NCBI RefSeq assembly: GCF_900091445.1
Contig: NZ_LT607733.1
Span: forward strand, 2,682,501-2,746,500
Direction: 5' to 3'
Length of the DNA stretch: 64,000 nucleotides
Source: Micromonospora echinofusca
GTDB lineage: Bacteria; Actinomycetota; Actinomycetes; Mycobacteriales; Micromonosporaceae
Within the stretch, counting starts at the first letter, position 1, and each line of letters opens with the position of its first letter. Both the position numbers and the translations under genes were made by a program. Shown piece by piece: positions 56,535 to 64,000 of this stretch. Under the pieces are notes generated by a model. The model saw only the letters and a program-made list of their open reading frames with translations, had not been told where the DNA came from and did not search any database.

Positions 56535-56872
56535 GTGCCGACGGTGTTGCCCTGCTGCCCGGCCCTGCCCGCCCTCGGCGCGACCATCAGCGAGACGCCG
56601 CCGGTGGGGGAGGTCAGGCACATCGAGCACATGCCGCGCCGTGGTTGCGTGGGGGCGGGGCTGGGGCAGCGCAGCGCGAGGGCCCGGGGCTGGCCGTCCA
56701 GCTCCGTGACGAGGTACGCGCGATGGGGGGCGCGCGGATCCCGCCAGCCGAGGTAGTCCAGATCGTCCCAGGGGCGCTCGGCCAGGTCACGCGGGACGGA
56801 CAGGCGCCTGGCCTCGCCCTTGGTGCAGTTCACGAAGGCGGTACGGATCTCCTGCTCGGTCAGCGGCTTCAT
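56381..56872 (-). CDS. FBP-domain protein (EF-G-binding, treble-clef zinc finger; FusB-like family)
   Basis: The 163-residue protein has MKPLTEQEIRTAFVNCTKGEARRL at the start and the C-terminal four-cysteine treble clef: RRGMCSMCLTSP and TYMCSDLACSLYVRGKK. In the FusB/FBP family this fold binds elongation factor G; FusB confers fusidic acid tolerance, while actinobacterial homologues are little studied. ATG 56872 fits the family start. It is divergent from a TetR gene across a perfect palindrome. Confidence 0.8.
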   Translation of the reverse strand: MKPLTEQEIRTAFVNCTKGEARRLSVPRDLAERPWDDLDYLGWRDPRAPHRAYLVTELDGQPRALALRCPSPAPTQPRRGMCSMCLTSPTGGVSLMVAPRAGRAGQQGNTVGTYMCSDLACSLYVRGKKDAGAGARLHESLTVGEKIQRTVANVAAFIATVTA

Positions 56873-56885
56873 ACAACGCACGCTA

Positions 56886-56910
56886 ATTTGCCTAAAGGTA
56901 TTAGGCAAAT
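56886..56910. promoter_or_regulatory. TetR operator between FBP and TetR genes
   Basis: ATTTGCCTAA and TTAGGCAAAT are perfect 10-bp arms around AGGTA. The site fills the 71-bp gap between the divergent starts and would let the TetR protein control both. Confidence 0.8.
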
Positions 56911-56943
56911 GCATAATGAGTCATGCCGAGCGGGCGGAGGAGC

Positions 56944-57528
56944 ATGGGCCGCGCAGGACTGACCACGGAGCGCCTGACCCTGGCGGGCGCCGAGCTGGCC
57001 GATGAAGTCGGCTTCGACCAGGTGACCGTCTCGGCGGTCGCCAGGCGGTTCGACGTCAAGGTCGCGAGCCTCTACTCGCACCTGAAGAGCTCCCAGGACC
57101 TCAAGACCAGGATCGCCCTGCTGGCCCTGGAGGAACTCGCCGACCGGGCCGCCGACGCCCTGGCCGGCCGCGCCGGCAAGGGCGCCCTGACCGCCCTCGC
57201 CGACGTCTACCGCGACTACGCCCGGGAGCACCCCGGCCGCTACGCCGCCGCCCAGCTCCGGCTCGACCCGCAGACGGCGGCTGCCAGCGCCGGCGGCCGG
57301 CACGCCCAGCTGACCCGGGCGCTGCTGCGCGGCTACGACCTGAGCGAGCCGGACCAGACGCACGCCGTCCGGCTGCTGGGCAGCGTCTTCCACGGCTACG
57401 TCAGCCTGGAGATGGGCGGCGGGTTCAGCCACAGCGCCCCCGACACGCAGGAGACCTGGTCGCGGGTCCTGGACGCCCTCGACGTCCTGCTGCGCAACTG
57501 GCCCGCGCCGGGTGACACGACGCGCTAG
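56944..57528 (+). CDS. TetR-family regulator with WHG (TetR_C_33) C-terminal domain
   Basis: The 194-residue protein has an N-terminal HTH (LAGAELADEVGFDQVTVSAVARRFDVKVASLYSHLKSS, residues about 12-50) and a ligand domain with the WHG-type pattern in LLGSVFHGYVSLEMGGGF. ATG 56944 follows GGAGG by 4 bases; ATG 56923 lacks an SD. It likely represses itself and the divergent FBP gene through the 56886-56910 palindrome. Confidence 0.88.
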   Translation: MGRAGLTTERLTLAGAELADEVGFDQVTVSAVARRFDVKVASLYSHLKSSQDLKTRIALLALEELADRAADALAGRAGKGALTALADVYRDYAREHPGRYAAAQLRLDPQTAAASAGGRHAQLTRALLRGYDLSEPDQTHAVRLLGSVFHGYVSLEMGGGFSHSAPDTQETWSRVLDALDVLLRNWPAPGDTTR

Positions 57529-57978
57529 AGCCGGTGCCGGACCCAGACGTTGGGCTCGACGTAGAGGGCGTGGTCGTGCGCCACGTCGCAGCCGCCCCGA
57601 CCGACCCGGCGAGCCGCCGCGGGGCCCGCGCCCCGACGGCCGTTGGCCGGTACGCGGACCTTCGGTCTATGGTGGCGCCGTGACCGTCCCCGGCCCCTCC
57701 CGGCAGCGCCGCACCGCGGCCCGCCAGGACCTTTGCGCCCCGCCGCGCACGGCCGCGACGGTCGGTCCGCTGACCCGCCCCGTGGCGGGTACGGCCACCC
57801 GTCGCCTCGTCGTGCCGTCGGTCGCCCGCCGGGGCGCCGTCGCGCCGCCGACCCGGCGGGCGCCTCGTCCGCGCCGCCCCCCACCACCCGGTCGAGATCC
57901 ACAGGACCGGCACCGGCGGGCGGAGCGCATCAGCGCTCCGCCCTTTCTTTTCGCCCCGAGCAGGAAGAGGAACCGATC
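57529..57978. other. Gene-poor 450-bp region upstream of the TraR/DksA gene
   Basis: No convincing gene. A plus-strand frame from GTG 57680 gives an Arg/Pro-rich peptide without recognisable fold. A minus-strand frame ends in HDHALYVEPNVWVRHRL beside the TetR stop and may be a decayed C-terminus. A TTGGCC...CTATGG pair near 57644-57673 could be a promoter. The region ends in a T-tailed terminator. Confidence 0.35.
57919..57951 (+). terminator. Intrinsic terminator or attenuator with T-rich tail
   Basis: Ten-bp stem GGCGGAGCGC (57919-57928) and GCGCTCCGCC (57933-57942), loop ATCA, tail CTTTCTTTT. It is the only classical U-tailed terminator seen in the window. It lies 28 bp before the TraR/DksA start, so it either ends a leader transcript of that gene or an unseen upstream RNA. 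Confidence 0.75.
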
Positions 57979-58515
57979 GTGTACGTCGTGAACAGGCAGG
58001 CCGAGCTGGGGGTGCTCCGGATCGTCCTGGAGGAGCAGTACGAGCGGCACAGCACCCAGCTGGCGTTGCTGGCCCGGCAGGCGCGCCGGACGTGCTCGGA
58101 CGGCGTGGACGTCGAGGCCGCCTCCGCGTTGACCGCCGCCACGCGCCGCGCCCTCGGTGACATCGCCCGGGCGCTGCACTACCTGGAACAGGGGCACTAC
58201 GGCACCTGCGAGGAATGCGACCGCGACATTCCGATCGAGGAGTTGGCGCACCGCCCGGCGACCCGCTACTGCGCCCCCTGCCAGCCGGGGTCGCACCGGC
58301 GATCCGCGCCACTCGCCGCCCTGCGGAGCGACGTCCGATCGTTGCGCGCCTCCCGTGCAACCTCCGGCGCGCCCGGCTCAGCGCAGCGGGTCGAAGGGGC
58401 GAAGCTCCACGGGCTGCCCGCCGCCGGTGATCTGCTCGGCGAGCAGTTCGCCGGTGAGCGGGCCGAGGGTGATGCCCCACATGCCGTGGCCGCCGGCGGC
58501 GAAGACGCGCGGTGA
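57979..58515 (+). CDS. TraR/DksA-type zinc-finger protein with an extended tail
   Basis: The protein has 178 residues. A helical hairpin (about 5-70) precedes a four-cysteine zinc finger GTCEECDRDIPIEELAHRPATRYCAPCQ, as in DksA/TraR proteins that act through the RNA polymerase secondary channel. GTG 57979 follows AGGAAGAGG. Relatives end shortly after the finger; here about 65 extra residues run 138 bases into the convergent oxidase gene, with composition of its antisense strand. The original stop was probably lost. Confidence 0.75.
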   Translation: MYVVNRQAELGVLRIVLEEQYERHSTQLALLARQARRTCSDGVDVEAASALTAATRRALGDIARALHYLEQGHYGTCEECDRDIPIEELAHRPATRYCAPCQPGSHRRSAPLAALRSDVRSLRASRATSGAPGSAQRVEGAKLHGLPAAGDLLGEQFAGERAEGDAPHAVAAGGEDAR

Positions 58516-59640
58516 CCTGGTCCGGCCGATCAGGGGAAGCCCGTCCGGGGTGCAGGGGCGCGAGCCGACCCACTCGTCGGTACGGTCGTCCAGGTCGGCG
58601 CCCCGCAGCAGCGGTCGGGCGGCCTCGGCGATGGCCGAGATGCGGCGCCCGTCCAGCGGCGCCTCGGCGCTGCGGAACTCCATCATCCCGGCGACGCGCA
58701 GCCGGTCGCCCAGCGGCGTGCAGGCGACGCGCTGGGCGGGGAAGTAGACCGGCCCGGCCGGCAGGTGCTCGATCGCGACGCTGAAGCTGTAGCCGCGGCC
58801 GGCCTGCACGAGGGTGCGGACGCCGAACCGCCGGGCGAGCTGGCCGAGCCAGGTGCCGGTCGCCAGCACCACCGCGTCGTAGCGCTCGTCGGTGCCGGCG
58901 GAGGTCACCACGCGCACGCCGCCCGCCTCGTCGCGGACGTCCACGACGTCCACCCCGGCCACGATCGCGCCGCCGCGCGCGCGGACGGAGTCGGCCAGGG
59001 CGTGCACGTACTGCCCCGGGTTCACGTAGCGCTGGTCGTGCAGGCGGATGGCGGCGCCGACCGCGTCCGACAGGGAGGGCTCCACCTCGCGGGCCTCGGC
59101 CCCGGTCAGGACGTCGAACTCGATCCCCTGGCCCGCGGCGTGGATGTGCGCCAGCTCGTCGAGCAGCACCGACCGTTCGGCCTCGGTCCGGTACGCCGCG
59201 AGGAACGACTTCGCCTCGTGCGTCGGCGCCGCGACCCCGCCGGCCGTCAGCGTGTCGAACGCCGCCAGCGCCCGCCGGTTCATCGGGATGAAGGCCCGCA
59301 TCGCGCGCTGCCACTTCGACGGCGTGCTATGCCGCGCGAAGCCGGCCAGGAACCGCAGCAGCCGGGCGTCCGCGCGCGGCGGCACGTAGACCGGGGAGGA
59401 CGGGCTGAGTACGGCGCGCACCCCGTAGCGCAGCACGGCCGGCTCGGGCAGGGGAGTGGTGATGCCGGGGGTGAGCCAGCCGGCGTTGCCCCACGACGCG
59501 CCCGCCGCCACGCCCGTACGGTCGAGCACGGTGACCCGGACCCCCCGCTCCTGAAGGAACCAGGCGGTGGCCAGCCCGACCATCCCCGCGCCGACGACGG
59601 CGACGTGCTGGGGGGCGGGCACTGACTCGACGGGGGACAT
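58378..59640 (-). CDS. DadA-like FAD-dependent D-amino acid dehydrogenase/oxidase
   Basis: The 420-residue DAO-family flavoprotein has HVAVVGAGMVGLATAWFLQERG (FAD loop, residues about 12-33), SWGNAGWLTPGITTPLPEP, DQRYVNPGQYVHAL, and the C-terminal GSRPCTPDGLPLIGRT plus GGHGMWGITLGP, all as in DadA. It should deaminate D-amino acids or a related amine. ATG 59640 has GGAG 8 bases away. It diverges from a PucR regulator, its likely controller. Confidence 0.88.
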   Translation of the reverse strand: MSPVESVPAPQHVAVVGAGMVGLATAWFLQERGVRVTVLDRTGVAAGASWGNAGWLTPGITTPLPEPAVLRYGVRAVLSPSSPVYVPPRADARLLRFLAGFARHSTPSKWQRAMRAFIPMNRRALAAFDTLTAGGVAAPTHEAKSFLAAYRTEAERSVLLDELAHIHAAGQGIEFDVLTGAEAREVEPSLSDAVGAAIRLHDQRYVNPGQYVHALADSVRARGGAIVAGVDVVDVRDEAGGVRVVTSAGTDERYDAVVLATGTWLGQLARRFGVRTLVQAGRGYSFSVAIEHLPAGPVYFPAQRVACTPLGDRLRVAGMMEFRSAEAPLDGRRISAIAEAARPLLRGADLDDRTDEWVGSRPCTPDGLPLIGRTRSPRVFAAGGHGMWGITLGPLTGELLAEQITGGGQPVELRPFDPLR

Positions 59641-59775
59641 GTCGTTTTCTCCTTCAGGTGCAACGGGGATTGCGGCCAATCCTGTCCCCGCCGGGCCGAG
59701 AGGTCATTGTCCGTCGCGGCCAAGGATCGCCCAGGTCGTTGGCCGGGTGGCACAAGACCGAGGCACAATCGCGGC

Positions 59776-61353
59776 ATGCTCACCGTGGCCGGCGTGGTGG
59801 ACGCGGCCGGCGCCGCGTTGCTCAAGGTCGTCGTACCCGCCGGCGAGGCGGAGGTACGCGACGTGACCCTCGCCGAGCTCGACGACGCCACGCCCGGCCA
59901 GAGCGGCGACCTCGTCCTCGGCGCGGGCATCGCCACCCGCGAGCAGGCACTCGCCGTCGTCGCGCGCTGCCACGAGGCCGGGGCGGCGGGCCTCGTCCTC
60001 AAGCCCCCGCTGGCCGCGCACCCCGACGTGACGTCGGCCGCCGCCGAGCGGCGCCTGACCCTGGTGGAGTTGCAGCGCCACGGGTCCTGGGCCCAGCTCG
60101 TCTGGCTGCTGCGCGGGATGATCGACCGGGCCGTCGCGCCCGGCTCGCCGGAGACCGGGGAGCCTGGCGTGTACGACGAGCTGTTCGCCCTCGCCGACGC
60201 GACCGCCGCCGTCGTCGACGCGCCGGTGACGATCGAGGACGCCCAGTCCCGGGTGCTCGCCTACTCGTCGCGCCAGGACCGCACCGACCCGGCGCGCGTG
60301 TCGACGATCGTGGGCCGCCGCGCGCCCGGCGACGTGATCGCCCACTTCCGTTCCCGTGGCGTCTTCCGCAAGCTCGCGACGGGCAGCGAGCTGATCTTCG
60401 TACCACAGGGCCCGGACGGGACGCTGCCCCGCCTCATCATCCCGATCCGCGCCGGAGGCGAACTGCTCGGCTCGATCTGGGCCGTCGTCGAGGGCCCCGT
60501 GCCGGAGGGGCGGCTGCGCGATCTCCAGGGCACGGCGTCGGTGCTGGCCCTGCACCTGCTGCGCCTGCGCGTACAGGCCGACGTCGCGCGCCGGGTGTCG
60601 GCCGACCGGCTGCGGGCCGTCCTGCGGGCCCCCGGCGGCATCGGGCGCGAGGAGCTGGCGCTGCCCGAGGGGCCGTGGCGGGTCGTGGCCCTCGGCGCGC
60701 ACGGCGGTACGGGGGAGATGGTCGACAACCTCGCCCTGTGGGAGTCGATCACCCGCCGCCACGGCTGGCGCCAACCGCTGCTCGCGGACGTCGGCGACGT
60801 CCTGTTCGCCGTCCTGGTCGACGGGGGCGCCTCGCCCGGGTCGCGGCGGTGGATGGAGAAGCTGATCCACGACGTCGCCGTGCACGACCCGGGCCTGTAC
60901 GCCGCGTCCGGCGGTGTCGCCCGGGACCTGACGGAGCTGCCGCGATCGCGCGCCGAGGCGGCGGAGCTGCTCGCGCTGTGCGCCCCGGCGGGGCGACGCG
61001 GTCCGGTGCTGCGGTTCGAGGACCAGTGGGCCGAGGTGGTCGTGCACCGGGTGGTCGGCGCGGTGCCGAGCGGCGACCTGCTGGTGGGTGGGCCGCTGCC
61101 CGTCCTCGTGGCCCACGACCGGGAGCACGGCACCGAATACGTCGCCACGGTGGCCGCCTGGCTGGACCAGCAGGGCGACCCGACGAGGGCCGCCCGACAG
61201 CTGCACGTGCATCCCAACACCCTCCGGTACCGGCTGCGCCGCCTCACCGAGGTCGTCCCCGTCGACCTCGCCTCGCCGCGCGCCCGGCTGGCGTTGCAGA
61301 TCCAGCTCGCGGCGCTGGGCCGCGCGGGGTCCCCACCCCGCCCGGCGGGTTGA
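59776..61353 (+). CDS. PucR-family transcriptional regulator
   Basis: The 525-residue protein has an N-terminal PucR sensory domain (about 5-120), a GAF-like middle part (about 140-280, VTIEDAQSRVLAYSS), and a C-terminal HTH_30 domain (TRAARQLHVHPNTLRYRLRRLTEV). It starts 135 bp from the divergent DadA-like gene. PucR regulators commonly sense amino acids, purines or GABA, which fits local control of the oxidase. Confidence 0.85.
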   Translation: MLTVAGVVDAAGAALLKVVVPAGEAEVRDVTLAELDDATPGQSGDLVLGAGIATREQALAVVARCHEAGAAGLVLKPPLAAHPDVTSAAAERRLTLVELQRHGSWAQLVWLLRGMIDRAVAPGSPETGEPGVYDELFALADATAAVVDAPVTIEDAQSRVLAYSSRQDRTDPARVSTIVGRRAPGDVIAHFRSRGVFRKLATGSELIFVPQGPDGTLPRLIIPIRAGGELLGSIWAVVEGPVPEGRLRDLQGTASVLALHLLRLRVQADVARRVSADRLRAVLRAPGGIGREELALPEGPWRVVALGAHGGTGEMVDNLALWESITRRHGWRQPLLADVGDVLFAVLVDGGASPGSRRWMEKLIHDVAVHDPGLYAASGGVARDLTELPRSRAEAAELLALCAPAGRRGPVLRFEDQWAEVVVHRVVGAVPSGDLLVGGPLPVLVAHDREHGTEYVATVAAWLDQQGDPTRAARQLHVHPNTLRYRLRRLTEVVPVDLASPRARLALQIQLAALGRAGSPPRPAG

Positions 61354-61431
61354 CAGCCGCGGGCAGCCGGTGGGCCGGGCGCCCGGTTCGTCCCGACGGC
61401 TGGGCCCGGCGGCGCGGGGACCTCGGACTGC

Positions 61432-63636
61432 TCAGGCGAGACGGTGGTCGAGGGCGGTGTGGCGGCGCCCGGCGCCGACGGTGCGGACGGCGGCGGCGAG
61501 GGCGCGGCGGGAGCCGACGAGGACGACGAGCTTCTTGGCGCGGGTGACGGCCGTGTAGAGCAGGTTGCGTTGCAGCATCATCCAGGCGCTGGTGGTCAGC
61601 GGGACGACCACGGCCGGGTACTCGGAGCCCTGCGAGCGGTGGATCGTCATGGCGTACGCGTGGGCGAGTTCGTCGAGCTCGTCGAAGTCGTAGTCGATGC
61701 TCTCGTCCTCGTCGGTGCGTACCGTCAGGGTCTGCTCCTCCGTGCTCAGGGCGGTGACGATGCCGACGGTGCCGTTGAAGACGCCGGCCTGGCCCTTGTC
61801 GTAGTTGTTGCGGATCTGGGTGACCTTGTCGCCGACGCGGAACACCCGTCCGCCCAGGCGCCGCTCGGGCTGCCCCTCGCGTGCCGGGGTGAGGCGCTGC
61901 TGGAGCAGCGTGTTCAGGGCCGCCGCGCCGGCCGGGCCGCGGTGCATGGGGGTGAGCACCTGGACGTCGCGGCGCGGGTCCAGGCCGAAGCGGGCGGGGA
62001 TCCGGGCGCAGGCGACGTCGACGGTCAGGGCGGCGGTGGCGTCGGTGTCGTCGCTGGCGAACAGGAAGAAGTCGCTGAGGCCCTGGAGCAGCGGCGGCCT
62101 GCCGGCGTTGATCCGGTGGGCGTTGGTGACGACCCCGGACTCCGCGGCCTGGCGGAACACCTGCGTGAGCCGGACCCGGGGAATGGCCGGTGCGGCGAGC
62201 AGGTCCCGCAGCACCTCGCCGGCGCCGACCGAGGGGAGCTGGTCGACGTCGCCGACGAGCAGCAGGTGCGCGCCGGGCGGTACGGCCTTGACGAGCTTGT
62301 TGGCCAGGATGAGGTCCAGCATGGAGGCCTCGTCGACGACGAGGAGGTCGACGTCGAGGGGATTCTCCCGGTCGTGGCTGGCCTCCCCGCCCGGGCGCAG
62401 CTGCAACAGCCGGTGCACGGTGGCCGCCGGATGCCCGGTCAGCTCCGACAGGCGCTTCGCGGCGCGGCCCGTCGGCGCCACGAGGGTGACCTTGGCCTTC
62501 TTCGCGGCGGCGAGTTCGACGATCGAGCGGACGGTGAAGCTCTTGCCGCAGCCGGGCCCACCGGTCAGCACGGCGACCCGGGAGGTGAGGGCGAGGCGGA
62601 CGGCCTGCTCCTGCTCGGGGGCGAGGTCGGTGCCCGTACGGGCCTTCAACCAGGCCAGCGCCCTGCCCCAGTCGACGCCGGTGAAGTGGGGCAGCCGGTC
62701 GGCGCGGTCGCGCAGCAGCCGCAGCAGGGACCCGGCGAGGGACTGCTCGGCGCGGTGGAACGGCACCAGGTACACCGCCGTCGTCGGCTCGCCGTCCGGT
62801 CCGGGCAGCGTCTCGCGGACCACGCCCTCCTCCTCGACGAGTTCGTCGAGGCAGGCGGTGACGAGGTCGCCCGGCACGTTGAGGATCGTGATCGCGGCGT
62901 CGACGAGCTTCGGGTGGGGCAGGTAGCAGTGCCCGTCGTCGGTGGCCTCCGACAGGGTGTGTTGCAGGCCGGCCTTGATCCGCTGCGGGCTGTCGTGCGG
63001 AATCCCCACGGCCTGGGCGATGGTGTCGGCGGTCTTGAAGCCGATGCCCCACACGTCGGCCGCTAGCCGGTACGGCTCGTTGCGGACCACGGTGATGGCG
63101 GCGTCGCCGTACTGCTTGAAGATCCGTACGGCCAGGGAGGTGGACACGCCGACGCCCTGGAGGAAGAGCATCACCTCCTTGATGGCCTTCTGCTCCGCCC
63201 ACGCCGCGGTGATCTTCGCGGTGCGCTTCGGTCCCAGGCCCGGCACCTCGACCAGGCGGGCGGGCTCCTCCTCGATCACGCGGAGGGTGTCGAGGCCGAA
63301 GTGCGCGACGATCCGCTCGGCGAACACCGGACCGATGCCCTTGACCAGCCCGGATCCGAGGTAGCGGCGGATGCCCTGGATCGTGGCCGGCAGCACGGTG
63401 GTGTACGAGTGCACCTCGAACTGCCGCCCGTACTGCGGGTGCGACGACCATCGGCCGGACAGGCGCAGGCTTTCGCCCGGCTGGGCCCCCAGCAGCGCAC
63501 CGACCACCGTGAGCAGGTCGCTGCCCCGGTCGGTGGCCACCCGGGCGACGGTGTAGCCGGTCTCCTCGTTGACGTACGTCAACCGTTCGAGCACCGCGTC
63601 CAACACGGCGGAGGGGGCGCGGGTGGGGGCGGTCAC
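61432..63636 (-). CDS. recD2: RecD2-type superfamily 1 helicase
   Basis: The 734-residue protein has an OB-like N-terminus (TAPTRAPSAVLDAVLERLTYVNEETGYTVARV), helix-hairpin-helix segments (LVEVPGLGPKRTAKI), and SF1B helicase motifs: Walker A TGGPGCGKSFT, DEASML, GDVDQLPSVG, RLTQVFRQ, and the C-terminal TIHRSQGSEYPAVVVPL and YTAVTRAK. RecD2 is a 5'-3' DNA helicase that acts without RecBC. GTG 63636 matches the family start; the longer frame upstream has no homology. Confidence 0.93.
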   Translation of the reverse strand: MTAPTRAPSAVLDAVLERLTYVNEETGYTVARVATDRGSDLLTVVGALLGAQPGESLRLSGRWSSHPQYGRQFEVHSYTTVLPATIQGIRRYLGSGLVKGIGPVFAERIVAHFGLDTLRVIEEEPARLVEVPGLGPKRTAKITAAWAEQKAIKEVMLFLQGVGVSTSLAVRIFKQYGDAAITVVRNEPYRLAADVWGIGFKTADTIAQAVGIPHDSPQRIKAGLQHTLSEATDDGHCYLPHPKLVDAAITILNVPGDLVTACLDELVEEEGVVRETLPGPDGEPTTAVYLVPFHRAEQSLAGSLLRLLRDRADRLPHFTGVDWGRALAWLKARTGTDLAPEQEQAVRLALTSRVAVLTGGPGCGKSFTVRSIVELAAAKKAKVTLVAPTGRAAKRLSELTGHPAATVHRLLQLRPGGEASHDRENPLDVDLLVVDEASMLDLILANKLVKAVPPGAHLLLVGDVDQLPSVGAGEVLRDLLAAPAIPRVRLTQVFRQAAESGVVTNAHRINAGRPPLLQGLSDFFLFASDDTDATAALTVDVACARIPARFGLDPRRDVQVLTPMHRGPAGAAALNTLLQQRLTPAREGQPERRLGGRVFRVGDKVTQIRNNYDKGQAGVFNGTVGIVTALSTEEQTLTVRTDEDESIDYDFDELDELAHAYAMTIHRSQGSEYPAVVVPLTTSAWMMLQRNLLYTAVTRAKKLVVLVGSRRALAAAVRTVGAGRRHTALDHRLA

Positions 63637-64000
63637 CCGCCCATCCTGCCTCCCGCCGGCGCCACGGTCCCGGCGGCCCGGCGCGCGCCACCGCGGAGGA
63701 GCCGTCCCGCGCGGACGGATCGTGGATCCCGCCGGTGCCCGGATACGCGGACGGCGGCGCGCAGAGCCGATGAACCACTGCCACCGGGACGCTGATACCT
63801 CTACGGCATAAAAATACCTGTGTGGTATCCCGCGAGCGCAGCTACACCGCCGCCGTCGAGGTCCGGCGCAGCCCGTCACGGTTCATGGGACAGAACGGTG
63901 GTGCGGGTGTTCCCTCGTCGTGGCCGCCACCGTCAGATCTTGGTGCCGGAAACCTTACTGTCGGGTTTTCGGGCTGGCGCCGTACCGGCACTTCCGGTCT
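63637..64000. other. Intergenic region at the right edge with a small palindrome
   Basis: ATACC-TGTGT-GGTAT is a perfect repeat at 63814-63828 in an AT-richer stretch that also holds a GATACC half-site at 63795. It is a plausible operator for recD2 or for a gene beyond the window. A possible start at 63889 (MGQNGGAG...) runs off the edge but has atypical codons; I do not call it. Confidence 0.35.

Noticed and set aside
57525..57660. Minus-strand C-terminal gene fragment ending VEPNVWVRHRL
   Set aside because: Only about 20 residues look protein-like, the rest of the frame is Arg/Gly/Pro-rich noise, and I cannot name a family.
57680..57990. Arg/Pro-rich plus-strand ORF ahead of the TraR/DksA gene
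   Set aside because: It has no SD, no recognisable fold, and it reads through the intrinsic terminator.
63889..64000. N-terminus of a gene running off the right edge
   Set aside because: There is an ATG, but codons such as GGT and GTT are unlike neighbouring genes and no SD or domain is visible.

Overview
The window is very GC-rich, with codons ending mostly in G or C, frequent GTG starts and ATGA or TGATG stop/start overlaps. Its gene content (snapalysin-type protease, GH46 chitosanase, hybrid NRPS-PKS, rifamycin phosphotransferase with its RAE box, PucR and TraR/DksA regulators) points to a soil actinobacterium, most likely Micromonospora or a close relative. The genus is an inference; no rRNA is present.

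Left part (1-21 kb). An excisionase-like HTH/DUF4180 pair is followed by rtcB, with a tRNA-shaped RNA candidate (1433-1500) just upstream. Next come an SRPBCC-membrane-CBM2-like fusion, an ABC-F gene with a leader peptide and a sequestered Shine-Dalgarno, a secreted CBM13-GH46 chitosanase and a secreted metalloprotease-trypsin fusion. A scrap yard (11.67-13.25 kb) holds a truncated ATP-dependent DNA ligase, the 5' part of a group II intron whose reverse transcriptase is cut after about 37 codons, and small orphan ORFs. Then follow a hybrid sensor kinase with a C-terminal anti-sigma-like ATPase, a YbjN/TPR protein, htpG and a lipid kinase.

Middle (21-32 kb). A minus-strand operon encodes a LacI regulator, an FAD oxidoreductase, a sugar ABC importer without its own ATPase, a ROK kinase and NanE. 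Three matching LacI-type palindromes lie upstream. The outermost one faces what looks like the C-terminal remnant of a secreted protein. DUF72, DUF1152 and zinc alcohol dehydrogenase genes follow.

Core (32.3-46.5 kb). Six minus-strand genes, all overlapping at stop/start codons, form a compact hybrid assembly line: C-A-PCP, KS plus a dead AT, free ACP, PCP-C-A-PCP, KS-AT-ACP, and a terminal serine-type A domain with no carrier. There is no ketoreductase and no release domain. A tandem triplicated 33-bp repeat sits exactly on one stop/start junction. A strong hairpin separates this operon from a response regulator/APH(6)-like kinase pair, and an MFS exporter diverges from that pair. This is the best candidate for an undescribed natural-product pathway.

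Right part (50-64 kb). This holds a LasA-type M23 endopeptidase, a membrane protein/winged-helix pair, rph with the RAE palindrome, an FBP (EF-G-binding) gene divergent from a TetR regulator across a perfect operator, a TraR/DksA zinc-finger protein behind a T-tailed terminator, a DadA-like oxidase opposite a PucR regulator, and recD2. Four genes with resistance-type relatives (ABC-F, APH(6)-like, rph, FBP) are scattered along the window.
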